A DNA stretch of 64,000 bases from Streptomyces violaceusniger (lineage in GTDB: Bacteria; Actinomycetota; Actinomycetes; Streptomycetales; Streptomycetaceae). The notes under the pieces were generated by a model. The model was not told where the DNA came from. It ran no database searches and saw nothing but the letters and a program-made list of their open reading frames with translations. Below, one piece after another: positions 36,562 through 45,146 of this stretch; the stretch's first letter is position 1, and the number at the start of each line of letters is the position of its first letter. The stretch lies in NCBI GenBank assembly GCA_005405945.1, contig BJHW01000002.1, forward strand, positions 2,232,001 through 2,296,000, in the 5' to 3' direction. The translations under genes and the position numbers were made by a program.

Positions 36562-37458
36562 ATGCACCTCGACGCCCTTCCCGACTCCGCCCGTACCGGC
36601 GACGGCCCGATGGACCTGAACGCCGTCCGTGACGCCAGCCGCGCCGTCAGCGCCGCTCACCTGTTCATATATCTCGTCCCCGAGACAGCCGAGGAGGCGG
36701 CCGAGCTCGGCGTGACCGACCGCGGGCCGGCGTATCTGGCTTTCCGGTCGGCCGCGATGGGCGCGGTCCCGTGGCAGGTCACGCTCGCGGCCTTCTACAA
36801 CTTCAGCCCGCGGGCAGTGCGAGCCATGGCGGGCGTATGGGACGCCGCGCCGCCCGAGCGGTGGCAGGCCGCCCGCTTCCTGGCCGCCGGCCGGGCGATG
36901 CGGCGCGTCGACGTACATCTCACGGATGACCACCTTGCCGAGGCGCGCTCACTGATCGACCCGGTCGTCGCCGGTGCCGACTACGCCGGCAAGGTGCTGG
37001 CCGCCGCGAACGCCTCGGTCGCGCTTCCCCCCGATCCTCTCGTCGCACTCTGGCAGCAGATCACGGTGGCGCGCGAGTGGCGCGGCGACGCCCATCTCGT
37101 CGTACTCGCCGACAACGGCCTCGGGCCCTGCGACTGCCTCGTTCTGCACACCGCAACCGGCCGCCTCCCCACAGCTCTCGCGAGAGCGACCCGCCAGTGG
37201 GACGACGAGGAGTGGAGCGCGGCGACGGCACGCCTCGTCGCGCGCGGCTGGCTCGACTCCAACGGCGCGGTCACCGACGCCGGCAGTGCGGCACGCGAGC
37301 GCATCGAAGTGGAGACAGACGAGCACTGCGCCGCGCTGTGGGCGCCGATCGGCAACGCAGGCGCCCGCCGCTTCGCCTCGCTCATCGCGCCCATCACCAA
37401 CGCGTTCACCGCAGCAGGGACGTTTCAGGCCGTTCACGGACAGTCTGATCTCGCATAA
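36562..37458 (+). CDS. SCO6745-family protein
   Basis: A 298-residue member of the actinobacterial SCO6745 family, helical and of unknown function, possibly ligand-sensing. Landmarks are AAHLFIYLVPETAEEAAELG, AFYNFSPRAVRAMAGVWDAA and a winged-helix-like C-terminal half (RLVARGWLDSNGAVTDAGSA). Start ATG 36562 follows GGAGACACC. It is 33 bp after the PEBP-like gene and shares its direction, so the two form a likely operon under the GntR regulator. Confidence 0.85.
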   Translation: MHLDALPDSARTGDGPMDLNAVRDASRAVSAAHLFIYLVPETAEEAAELGVTDRGPAYLAFRSAAMGAVPWQVTLAAFYNFSPRAVRAMAGVWDAAPPERWQAARFLAAGRAMRRVDVHLTDDHLAEARSLIDPVVAGADYAGKVLAAANASVALPPDPLVALWQQITVAREWRGDAHLVVLADNGLGPCDCLVLHTATGRLPTALARATRQWDDEEWSAATARLVARGWLDSNGAVTDAGSAARERIEVETDEHCAALWAPIGNAGARRFASLIAPITNAFTAAGTFQAVHGQSDLA

Positions 37459-37594
37459 ACGGTCCTTTGCTGGAGCAAGATCAATCACAGGCCGCCGGGC
37501 GCCTGCCGACCCCGGATTCGCTCTCACAACCCGTTCTCACTCAAAAGCGGGACGGACCCCCTTCTGAGACTTGCATTGTGCGAAAACCCGGCTC

Positions 37595-37775
37595 ATGACG
37601 GCCCCTCAGCGGCCCTCCACGTTGGGCCGGTCGGAGGCCGACGACGTCGAACAGCACGCCTGTCCGAAGTGCGGCGCCCAGCCCGGCTCGCTGTGCCGCT
37701 CGCGCGGCGGCGCGGTCGCCTCCGCCTATCACACCCGTCGCTTCACCCAGGTGCCCCGCCTCAAGAAGGCGCGCC
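37595..37775 (+). pseudogene. N-terminal zinc-finger part of a Tn3-type serine recombinase
   Basis: From ATG 37595 the frame reads QHACPKCGAQPGSLCRSRGG and YHTRRFTQVPRLKKAR, a CxxC-x8-C zinc finger that in Streptomyces often precedes the catalytic domain of Tn3-associated resolvases. The catalytic domain is missing: the frame runs into a truncated IS630 gene at about 37775. It may be the resolvase of one of the broken Tn3 transposons in this window. Confidence 0.6.
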
Positions 37776-38431
37776 GGGAGGCGGTCGGGCTTGCCCTGCC
37801 TCGCCCAGCAGGAGCCGCCGGTGGGCCGGATCCCCAGGGGACCGAACTCGTCGAAGGCGAAAACCCGGTCTGGGAAGTGCTCCAGCACGTGCTCGATGCG
37901 GTCGAGCTTGGCGTCGCGGTCGGGGTCGGGCGACTCCTTCCAGGTCTTCGTCCGCTGGAAGGTGATGCCACGACGCGACAGCAGGCAGCGTAAGGCTTCC
38001 CGGCCGATGCGGATGCTGTGTCCGTGGGCGCGGCGCAGGTAGGCGGCGAGTTTTCGGATCGACCAGCGGGTGAAGGGCTGGCCGAGTTTGGTGGGGCGGG
38101 TGGTGGCCGTCTGGATGACGAAGTTCTCGTCGTCAGGGGTGAGCAGGCGGGGACGGCCTCCCGCCCATTGAGGGTCCAGACAGGCCAGACCGATCTCGTT
38201 GAACCGGTGGATCACCTCCCGCACGGTGTCCTCGTCGGCCTGGACCAGCTGGGCGATCACCGGCACGCGATTCCCGCCGACGGACGCCAGCAGCATCATC
38301 GCCCGCCGGTAGCGCACCGAGCTGGTACGGCCCCGACGCACGACCTGCTGCAGCTTCTGCCCCTCTTGGTCGGTCAATCGGCGCACCCGCACAAGCCCGG
38401 CCACCACACCTCCAGCGATCGGAACGAACAT
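37776..38431 (-). pseudogene. IS630-family transposase, N-terminal two thirds
   Basis: The minus strand encodes the HTH part (SSVRYRRAMMLLASVGGNRV, then DEDTVREVIHRFNEIGLACL) and the winged linker (RWSIRKLAAYLRRAHGHSIR), up to the first catalytic Asp (VFAFDEFGPLGIRPTGG), and then stops matching at about 37780. The second Asp and the Glu are gone. It differs from the IS630 relic at 25061. The start is uncertain: ATG 38431 or a later GTG. Confidence 0.8.
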
Positions 38432-38557
38432 CACCGCCCATCCAACCGCGCCAACCGCCAGCCCGGTTGGCACGGGAAGTGGGGCAATCGAGGCTTGAGG
38501 TAGTTGTCGAGAAAAACCGGTGGTACGCGGCCCTCGCGCCGTGCACACTCACCAGCC

Positions 38558-39379
38558 ATGTCGACGACACCTCCGGCCGGCCCGCTGTGTACGCGTGATT
38601 CACTCGCCTCCGAGCTGCGTGACATTGGCCTACGCCCTGGTGAGACCCTCCTCGTGCACTCCTCCCTCAGCTCGCTCGGCTGGGTCTGCGGTGGCCCCGG
38701 CGCCGTCGTCATGGCACTGCTCGACGCCCTCGGCGACCACGGGACCCTGGTGGTGCCGACGCACTCTGGCGACAACTCGGATCCAGCGAACTGGAGCAAT
38801 CCGCCCGTGCCCGAGACGTGGTGGGCCGACATCCGCGCATCGATGCCGCCTTACGACCCACGCACCACACCCACCCGCGGTGTAGGCGCGATTCCGGAGA
38901 CCGTCCGCAACTGGCCGGGAGTCGCCCGCAGCGCGCACCCGCAGACCTCATTCGCGGCCATAGGCCCGCGCGCCTCCGCGATCGTGGACAGCCATGCACT
39001 GGACTGCCAGCTTGGTGAACGCAGCCCACTTGCCCGGCTGGAAGAAGTCGGGGCGCGGATCCTTCTGCTGGGCGCGGGCTTCGAGTCCTGCACAGCGTTC
39101 CACCTGGCCGAGTACCGCATTCCCGCTCCGCAGGTCGACAACTCCTTCGCAATCATGACCCTGCAGGGCCGCCGCTGGAGCACCGTGCGCGATATCTCGA
39201 TCACCGATGACCGCTTTGATGATCTGGGCGCGGCTTTCGAGAAAGAACGCCCGGTGGTACGGGGCACGGTGGGTGCAGCCGAAGCTCGGCTGTTCGCCCT
39301 GGCTGACGCCGTCGCATACGCCCAGGTCTGGCTGGCCGAGCACCGCCCGCGCACGTCCTCGATCCAAACGCCCTCCTGA
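38558..39379 (+). CDS. Aminoglycoside 3-N-acetyltransferase family protein
   Basis: A 273-residue member of the AAC(3) antibiotic acetyltransferase family, which transfers acetyl from acetyl-CoA to the 3-amino group of 2-deoxystreptamine aminoglycosides. Conserved blocks are LLVHSSLSSLGWVCGG, GTLVVPTHSGDNSDP, GVGAIPETVRNWPGVARSAH and the late HLAEYRIPAP. ATG 38558 is used because the family starts about there. No biosynthetic cluster is adjacent, so it may be an acquired resistance gene or a homolog with another amine substrate. Confidence 0.88.
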   Translation: MSTTPPAGPLCTRDSLASELRDIGLRPGETLLVHSSLSSLGWVCGGPGAVVMALLDALGDHGTLVVPTHSGDNSDPANWSNPPVPETWWADIRASMPPYDPRTTPTRGVGAIPETVRNWPGVARSAHPQTSFAAIGPRASAIVDSHALDCQLGERSPLARLEEVGARILLLGAGFESCTAFHLAEYRIPAPQVDNSFAIMTLQGRRWSTVRDISITDDRFDDLGAAFEKERPVVRGTVGAAEARLFALADAVAYAQVWLAEHRPRTSSIQTPS

Positions 39380-39449
39380 CAGCCGGTCAGCTGGTGGGCT
39401 TGGGCTTCTTCGTCCTGCTCGTTTTCATGATCTGGCAGGAGCGCCCCGT

Positions 39450-39710
39450 GTGCCCGAGGACCCCATAGCTCACAGCGAACTCGCCGCTCTCACACGGCGT
39501 TTCGAAGAGGTCGACCAGAAGAACGACCGCGAGTTCGGGATCATCAAGAGCGACCTGACGGCCGTGCGTCTCCAGGTCGGGAACCTCGATCAGAAGGTGG
39601 ACCGGCTGGAAGGCCGTATCGAGGAGCTCGGACAGAAGATGGGCCGGAACCAGGCCCAGATCGTGGAGCTGCTCACGCGGCTGGTCGGCCAGGACCCGAA
39701 CGCCAGCTGA
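39450..39710 (+). CDS. Small coiled-coil protein
   Basis: An 86-residue protein that is almost entirely heptad repeat: ELAALTRRFEEVDQKNDREF, then VRLQVGNLDQKVDRLEGRIE and LGQKMGRNQAQIVELLTRLV. GTG 39450 is chosen because AGGAG ends eight bases upstream. It is followed by a strong terminator, so it is a complete transcription end. Function unknown; the form suits a small oligomeric scaffold or antitoxin-like partner, but nothing supports either directly. Confidence 0.75.
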   Translation: MPEDPIAHSELAALTRRFEEVDQKNDREFGIIKSDLTAVRLQVGNLDQKVDRLEGRIEELGQKMGRNQAQIVELLTRLVGQDPNAS

Positions 39711-39734
39711 AACGCGTTTCTCGCCAGGACAGGG

Positions 39735-39771
39735 CCCGAATCCCGGCCGCCGGGGTTCGGGTCTTCTTTTT
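39735..39771 (+). terminator. Rho-independent terminator
   Basis: CCCGAATCCCGG and CCGGGGTTCGGG pair (one G-U) over a 3-base loop, followed by TCTTCTTTTT. The best textbook terminator in the window; it ends the coiled-coil gene. Confidence 0.9.
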
Positions 39772-40009
39772 GCCGCGGCAGCGACGGATGCGGCTGGGCT
39801 CTGGCGGGGTGATCCGAGCTGTTCCACGGTCCCCGCTGGCCAGGGGGACGCCCGTGGCCACCACGCAGTGCGCCTCCCGGACGCCCGCCGGGAAGACCTC
39901 GCCTGCGGGACGGCCCGGGTCGCGCAGCTGCTGCTGCGGCCCGGCCCGCCGGATGGTAGAACCGGGCATGACCTTCATAACGCCGGGCGTGACGGCTGCC
40001 GGTATCAAA

Positions 40010-40400
40010 GCGACAGGCACCGTGGCCAGCGCGCTGGTCGGGCGGTACCGGCCTGTGGGCGTTCCCCGGCTGGGCAGCAGGGAGGACCGCGCGGAGGCGT
40101 TCTTGGTCGTCTCCGCCCGTACCCGCAGAGTTCGGTGAGCCGGATCGAGGTCGTCGGTACGCAGGGAGCACAGCTCTTCGCGGCGCAGCGCAGCATCGTA
40201 GGCCAGGGCGAGCATCACGCGGTTGCGGATCGGCTCCTCGGCAGCGACCGCACTCGGCCAGACCTCGTGCATAAGCGTCGATGGTCCGCGGCGCCCGCCC
40301 CAGGTCGGTCCACACCTGCGACCACCCGGCCGCCTGCTCGTGCCGGCCGAGCACCGGCCACTTCTCCTCCAGCACCACCGTGCCCAACGCATCTCCTCAG
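40010..40400 (-). pseudogene. Tyrosine recombinase fragment
   Basis: The minus strand reads VLGRHEQAAGWSQVWTDLGR and APRTIDAYARGLAE (core-binding domain), then in another frame NRVMLALAYDAALRREELCS and LRTDDLDPAHRTLRVRAETT with the first catalytic Arg. The rest of the catalytic domain is missing. It is similar in type to the second recombinase relic at 3837-4022. Sequence from 39772 to 40009 shows no gene. Confidence 0.7.
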
Positions 40401-41071
40401 TCCGTGGTCGTACCGCAGAGAGATGATCTCCGCCGCGGTCAGATTCCACGTAACTGATAGGGGGTGGTCGAGAGGTCGCTGGCGTGGCTGCTGCACGCCC
40501 GCAGGAACACCAGGGACTACGAGACCTTGCCACAGCATTCCGAGGCGATGCTCACGCTTGCTGACATATCCTTGATGACCCGCCGGCTCACCCGGCAGCC
40601 GGTCCACCCCACTGCCGCGGCTCCCCGGCCGACGGCAGCGGTTCAACCTGCGTGACGATCAGTCCGTCTCGTGCCGCTTCGCCCGCACCCACGCCATGGC
40701 GTCCTGCTGCGGTAGTCGCCGTGATCGGCACGGCGCCCGTCCGGCAGGCGCTGCCCATGTCCTCCATCGTTTCCTCGCTGCCCCGCGTCTGGTCCAGCTG
40801 GGTTTCGACTACATCCTGGCGGTGGTGACCGGAGACGACGCCCAGGCCTCGCGGCTCGCGCCCGAGGTGCAGCAACTGCCGGGGCTGCTGCCGGGCATCG
40901 CGGAATTGATCACGTTCCCCCGTGACCGCGTTGAACGACAGTGCCGCCCCTGCGCCGGCTCTTTCGCCCTGGACGAGATCGGTGTCCGCGCCGGCGGCCG
41001 ACGCGTTCACTCGATTACGCGAGCTCGCCCGGCCGGGCAGCGTCGCCGGAAGATGTGGTGGCGTGCTGGAC
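40401..41071. other. No confident gene
   Basis: Open frames exist on both strands (for example the plus frame with LVQLGFDYILAVVTGDD), but none shows a recognisable family. Probably further recombinase and transposon debris. Confidence 0.35.
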
Positions 41072-41212
41072 GCCGGTGGGCAGTAACTGGGACCTGGTGG
41101 CAAACAAGTCCGGACCGATCCGACTCGGCTTCGTGCTGATGCTGATGTTTTTTGAGATCGAGGGCATGTTCCCAGTTTGTCGAGGAGTTCCCGCAGGCAG
41201 TTGGCCTTTCTC
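41072..41212 (+). pseudogene. Tn3-family transposase, extreme N-terminal fragment
   Basis: Encodes NWDLVANKSGPIRLGFVLML, then FFEIEGMFP, and in another frame QFVEEFPQAVG. This is the start region of a Tn3 TnpA, where KSG...RLGFAL...KFFEIEGRFP is conserved. It ends within 50 codons. May belong with the C-terminal piece at 34530. Confidence 0.7.
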
Positions 41213-41305
41213 CGTGAACACGGTGAAGCCCCCGCCTGCTGAATCGCAGACGGGGCTGCGGTAGTGAGCCGGGGACTGGGCACGGCCGCGGCTCATGCCG
41301 GGGCC

Positions 41306-41665
41306 TCAGCAGTCGGCGCGGAGGCTGTAGACGGGAGTCCAGTCACCCCTGACAGGACCGTAGTTGGCCGGCGTCGTGTAAATCACGGTGCCGCTCGAGC
41401 CGAACATCTTGACCCTGCCGTTCCCGGGAAGGCGGTTGTTCCAGTATCCGCCCCCGCTCCAGGGCATGCTCGCGGACATACCGCAATACAGGACGAGGCT
41501 GCCGCCACTATCGCTGGTGGCGCAGAACGCGCCGGACACGGTGCACGATGCCGCCGCCGCGCGGCTGGTGTTGGGGTTGTCGGTCGCGATGGCGCTGGTG
41601 GCGGTGCCCGCCAGCACAGCGGCCGAGGCGGCGAGGACTGAGACTGTATTGCGCATCTTACGCAT
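41306..41665 (-). CDS. Small secreted protein
   Basis: A 119-residue protein with a clear signal peptide (MRKMRNTVSVLAASAAVLAG, cleavage near SAIA-TD) and a mature domain with four cysteines (ASCTVSGAFC, LYCGMS, and a C-terminal Cys), rich in Gly, Ser and aromatic residues. No family is recognised; the size and cysteine pattern recall small secreted Streptomyces inhibitors or cell-wall proteins. ATG 41665 is selected because the signal peptide begins there and GAAAGCAGG lies upstream. Confidence 0.75.
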   Translation of the reverse strand: MRKMRNTVSVLAASAAVLAGTATSAIATDNPNTSRAAAASCTVSGAFCATSDSGGSLVLYCGMSASMPWSGGGYWNNRLPGNGRVKMFGSSGTVIYTTPANYGPVRGDWTPVYSLRADC

Positions 41666-41877
41666 GTATGCCTGCTTTCGCGTTGGTCTGGATGCTGTGG
41701 CAACACTGTGCTGAAACGGTCTTGTAGAAAGCTGGGACGAACCTTGAATCCGCTGATGGCCGCCAATGCGCACCCGCACCTGCCCGGCCTGCCGTTCCCG
41801 AGGACCTGACGGGCCCGTAGTCTCCAGGCGCCCGGACGGAGGGATGTGACGGACCTCCGGCGGCCCCGGGCCTTCTT

Positions 41878-42126
41878 TCACGGCCCGCGTGGCGCGGGAT
41901 GCGGGTCGCCGCACTCGGCGGCCAGGGCCTCGGCCCCGGCTCGGGCCGCCGCGGCGCGGTCCTCGGCATCCTGCGCGAGGTAGCGGGAGGACTCATCGCC
42001 GGTGGCGTCCATGAGCCGGTGCAGCAGCTTCGCCCGCCGCTCCAGGTAGGCCAGGCGCTGGTCGGGTGTGCCCATCAGGTAGTGCTCGGCATCGTTCAGC
42101 AGCCCGACCAGCTCGGCTACCAGCAT
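41878..42126 (-). CDS. Hypothetical helical protein
   Basis: At least 82 residues (LNDAEHYLMGTPDQRLAYLE, then RAKLLHRLMDATGDESSRYL and an Ala-rich tail), predicted helical. The frame remains open upstream to 42375, but that part is translated from a 7-bp repeat tract and is low-complexity, so ATG 42126 is preferred. Function unknown. Confidence 0.5.
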   Translation of the reverse strand: MLVAELVGLLNDAEHYLMGTPDQRLAYLERRAKLLHRLMDATGDESSRYLAQDAEDRAAAARAGAEALAAECGDPHPAPRGP

Positions 42127-42130
42127 CCAG

Positions 42131-42172
42131 TCCGCCGTCCGCCGTCCGCCGTCCGCCGCCCGCCGCCCGCCG
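42131..42172. repeat. 7-bp tandem repeat (TCCGCCG x6)
   Basis: Six perfect or one-mismatch copies of a 7-bp unit lie just upstream of the small helical gene. The unit length is not a multiple of three, so copy number would change the frame of anything read through it. Confidence 0.9.
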
Positions 42173-42446
42173 CGGGGCGTGGCGCTGGCCCTGGGGATCG
42201 GCGTCGGGCTGCCGCTGGGGATGGAGCTGTCGGAGTCCGGCTGTGTGGGACGGCGTGCGGTTCTCTCCGCTGCACGTCTCCGCGGTGACGCACAGCGGCG
42301 CCGCCGACGCTTCGCCGCTTGGTGAAGGCGAAGCGAGCAGCACCACCCCGACAGGAACCGTGGAACCTGGCGCACACGCGACGCGACAGCCGGACACTCA
42401 ACCTGCCCAGACCTTAGTAACGGCGGGGGTGGGCACCTTCGATGTT

Positions 42447-42512
42447 GAATTCACTATTAAAATTTCGTGCTGACGTGATCCGGTCACCTTCGCTGATTAT
42501 CGGCCACTTTGT
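42447..42512 (+). repeat. AT-rich leader-like repeat, copy 1
   Basis: Shares with 50740-50803 the blocks AATTCAC-ATTAAA, GATCCGGTCA, TTCGCT-ATTATCGGCCAC. Unusually AT-rich for this DNA. It precedes a tiny ORF interrupted in its stop region by an IS. Could be a promoter region or an element end. Confidence 0.6.
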
Positions 42513-42611
42513 TTTCTGTTGGGCGTGTCATGTCACGATCCAATACGGGTGTGTTCGAAACTGCCCGGCGGTGAGTCAAGTTGGCGACCGCGTGGGGGAG
42601 GAGATGAAGGC

Positions 42612-42668
42612 GTGACACGATTCATGCGCTGGAAGTGGGGGAGTCCCGGCCGGATACGAGGGGCTTAG
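42612..42668 (+). CDS. Possible 18-residue ORF
   Basis: GTG 42612, eight bases after AGGAG, opens VTRFMRWKWGSPGRIRGA and stops at TAG inside the IS target. It lies 100 bp after an AT-rich repeat. Without the IS the ORF is followed at once by the palindrome AGGGGCTTAGCCCCT, a leader/attenuator-like layout. Basic, two Trp; expression is unproven. Confidence 0.35.
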   Translation: MTRFMRWKWGSPGRIRGA

Positions 42669-44206
42669 TACTCCAGTTGCAGTTCGCTATTCCTGCTGGT
42701 CAGGAGTCTGTTTCTGAGTGTAGCGAGCTGGCGTGGCGTCATGTGGCGGAAGTTCGTGACCAGCGGTGTGTGATCGCTGTTGTTCTGATCGTGCAAGATG
42801 ATGTACAGCCTGATGAGTGGGCGAGGGAGCTCGAGGAGGTGCTGCTGCGGGTCGGTCACCGGTTCGGCCGGGCTGATCTGCGGCGGCGGATGCGTGCCTA
42901 CGTACACGGTCTGCTGGGTCCGGTGGGCAGGAAGAATGGCTGGCAGCTGGCCGAGTACGTCGGTCACAGTTCCCCGGCCGGGCTCCAGCACCTTCTGAAC
43001 CGAGCCCGGTGGGACGCTGACGAGATCCGCGACGATGTACAGGCGTATGTCGCCGAGCGGCTTGGCGAGGACGACGGTGTCCTCGTGATCGACGAGACGG
43101 GCTTTCTCAAGAAGGGCGATACCTCGGCCGGGGTTCAGCGGCAGTATTCGGGTACGGCAGGCCGTACCGAGAACTGCCAGGTCGCGGTCTTCGCCGCCTA
43201 TGCCTCGTCCCGGGGCAGGACGCTGGTGGACCGGGAGTTGTACCTGCCGAAGTCCTGGACGTCGGACCGGGAACGGTGCCGGGAGGCGAAGGTGCCCGAC
43301 GGCCGCGGTTTCGCCACCAAGACCGAGCTGGCGCGGGTCCTGGTGGCCCGGGCACTGTCCTCGCCGCTGCCCATCTCCTGGGTGACCGCGGACGCGCTCT
43401 ACGGCCAGGACTGGCACTTCCGTCACATGGTCGAGGAGGCCGGCCTCGGCTATGTCGTCGCGGTCCCGAAATCGCAGCAGGTCAAGTCGCTTGCCGGGTG
43501 CTGGCGCATCGACCAACTTGTCGGGGACGCCCCAGATGAAGCCTGGGAGCGGCTGTCCTGCGGCGAGGGCGCCAAGGGCCCACGCGTCTACGACTGGGCC
43601 GCCGCCCAGCTTCCCGCCATCCCGTTCTTCGACGGCGGCGAGCCGTCCCACCGCAGGTGGGTCATGGCCCGCCGCAGCATCGCCCGCCCCGACGAGATCG
43701 CCTACTACCTCGCCTACGCTCCCACCGGCACGGCAGTCAGCCAGCTCGTGAAGGTGGCCGGCAGCCGCTGGTCCATCGAGTCCTGCTTCCAGAGCGCGAA
43801 GAACGAGTGCGGGCTGGACCAGTACGAAGTCCGTCGCTACGTCGGCTGGTACCGGCACATCACCCTGGCCATGCTCGCGCATGCCTTCCTCGCCGCCACG
43901 ACCGCCCACGCACGAACGGCAAGGGGGGCTGGAGAAACGGATCGCCCCTCGCCCCGCTCAGCCTGGCAGAAATCCGCAGGCTCATGGCAGCTTGCCGCCC
44001 CGAGACCGGCCATCACCAACGGCGCCGCACCGACCAGGCGCTGAGATGGTCCTCCTGGCGCCGCCGACACCAGGCCACCGCCAGACACTGCCACTACAAA
44101 CGCCGCACTGCTGGTCACGAACTTCCGCCACATGACGCCACGTCAGCTCGCTACAGCTCAGAAACAGACTCCTGACCAGCAGGAATAGCGAACTGCAACT
44201 GGAGTA
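42669..44206 (+). mobile_element. IS701-type insertion sequence, copy 1
   Basis: A 1538-bp element with near-identical inverted ends of about 98 bp (TACTCCAGTTGCAGTTCGC outermost), flanked by TTAG at 42665-42668 and 44207-44210. The duplication matches the YTAR target of IS701 elements. A second, inverted copy is at 60911-62447 and is one base shorter (5 versus 6 G near the transposase 3' end). Confidence 0.92.
42770..44044 (+). CDS. IS701-family transposase
   Basis: A DDE transposase of about 424 residues. Catalytic regions: Asp in VLVIDETGFLKKG, Asp in WVTADALYGQD, and Glu in SIESCFQSAKNECGLDQYEV followed by RRYVGWYRHITLAM. GTG 42770 is chosen because it falls just after the 98-bp inverted repeat; earlier in-frame codons lie inside it. 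In this copy a six-G run near 43923 shifts the tail into a short alternative ending; the family-like tail (PLSLAEIRRLMAACRP) is in another frame in both copies, so the C terminus is degenerate. Confidence 0.88.
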   Translation: MIAVVLIVQDDVQPDEWARELEEVLLRVGHRFGRADLRRRMRAYVHGLLGPVGRKNGWQLAEYVGHSSPAGLQHLLNRARWDADEIRDDVQAYVAERLGEDDGVLVIDETGFLKKGDTSAGVQRQYSGTAGRTENCQVAVFAAYASSRGRTLVDRELYLPKSWTSDRERCREAKVPDGRGFATKTELARVLVARALSSPLPISWVTADALYGQDWHFRHMVEEAGLGYVVAVPKSQQVKSLAGCWRIDQLVGDAPDEAWERLSCGEGAKGPRVYDWAAAQLPAIPFFDGGEPSHRRWVMARRSIARPDEIAYYLAYAPTGTAVSQLVKVAGSRWSIESCFQSAKNECGLDQYEVRRYVGWYRHITLAMLAHAFLAATTAHARTARGAGETDRPSPRSAWQKSAGSWQLAAPRPAITNGAAPTRR

Positions 44207-44209
44207 TTA

Positions 44210-45083
44210 GAGCTTGTCTCACGTGGCGTCAGAACGGTGCGGCATGATGCTGTGCCATGGGTGTTGATCTTTCGCAGCGGTTGGTTCCTGACGAACTCTG
44301 GTCGCTTGTTGCTCCGTTGCTTCCGTCTTTCTCCTCGCGTCCGCAGGGTGGAGGGACGGCCCCGGTTGATGAGCGAGCGGTGTTCGCGGCCGTCGTGTAC
44401 GTGCTGACCAGCGGCTGCGCCTGGCGGCATCTACCGGAGACGTTCGGTGTCTCGCCGGCGACCGCACAGCGCCGGTTCGCCGCATGGACCGAGGCTGGGC
44501 TGTGGCGTCGCCTGCACCAGGCTGTCCTGGACGAGCTCGGAGCTCGCGGTGAGGTGGACTGGACCTCGGCGATCGTGGATGCGGCCTCGGTTCGTGCGAA
44601 AAAAGGGGATCACTGACCGGGCGCAATCCGGTCGACCGGGGCAAGAAGGGCAGCAAACTGCACGTCCTGTCCGACGCGCAAGGCTTACCTCTCGCCCTCG
44701 GCGTCTCCGGCGCCAATGTCCACGACAGCCAGGCACTCCTTCCGCTGATCGTGGGCGTACCCGCTATCCGCTCCCGCCGTGGACCGCGACGCCGCCGCCC
44801 GGGAAGGCTCCGCGCCGACAAGGCCTACCACTCCACCGATCGTCTCTCGTGGCTGCGCGGCCGCGGCATAGTCCCACGCATCGCCCGACCCGGCATTGAG
44901 TCCAGCGAGCGCCTCGGCCGACACCGCTGGAAGATCGAGCGGTCGATCTCCTGGCTCTTCGGCTACCGTCGCCTGACCGTGCGATACGAGCGAAAAGGGA
45001 ACCACTTCCTCGCCTTCCTCGGGCTCGCGGCAGCCCTGACCTGCTACAAGAAGCTCGCCAAACTCGCCACGTGAGACAAGCTC
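44210..45083 (+). mobile_element. IS5-type insertion sequence (IS427 group)
   Basis: An 874-bp element with inverted ends GAGCTTGTCTCACGTGGCG (44210 and complement ending 45083), flanked by TTA on both sides, as expected for a TNA target duplication. It inserted into the right-hand TTAG duplication of the IS701-type element, so it arrived later. Confidence 0.92.
44257..45074 (+). CDS. IS5-family transposase made by -1 frameshift
   Basis: The first ORF (44257-44616) encodes the DUF4096-like domain (LVPDELWSLVAPLLPSF, then YVLTSGCAWRHLPETFG) and the first Asp region (VDWTSAIVDAASVRAKKG). At 44599-44605 the slippery A AAA AAG allows a -1 shift into the second ORF with GSKLHVLSDAQGLPLALGVS, RADKAYHSTDRLSWLRGRGI and the Glu-containing RHRWKIERSISWLFGYRR, ending at TGA 45074. 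This two-ORF layout is normal for the group, so the element may be active. Confidence 0.9.
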
Positions 45084-45098
45084 TTAGCCCCTTGAGTC

Positions 45099-45146
45099 GG
45101 CCTGAGGCGCGGTGTCGGGATTACTCCCGGTCCGTTTCCTCAGGCC
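45099..45146. terminator. Hairpin
   Basis: GGCCTGAGG (45099) and CCTCAGGCC (45138) pair perfectly, with an inner CGGGA/TCCCG stem. It lies just right of the IS5 element, and before its arrival may have followed the 18-residue ORF. The stretch 45147-45352 holds only the luxR promoter region. Confidence 0.5.

Noticed and set aside
42665..43909. 414-residue minus-strand ORF opposite the IS701-type transposase (and its twin at 61132-62451)
   Set aside because: It is the antisense shadow of a gene with clear DDE motifs; length comes from GC-rich third positions and it has no recognisable domain.
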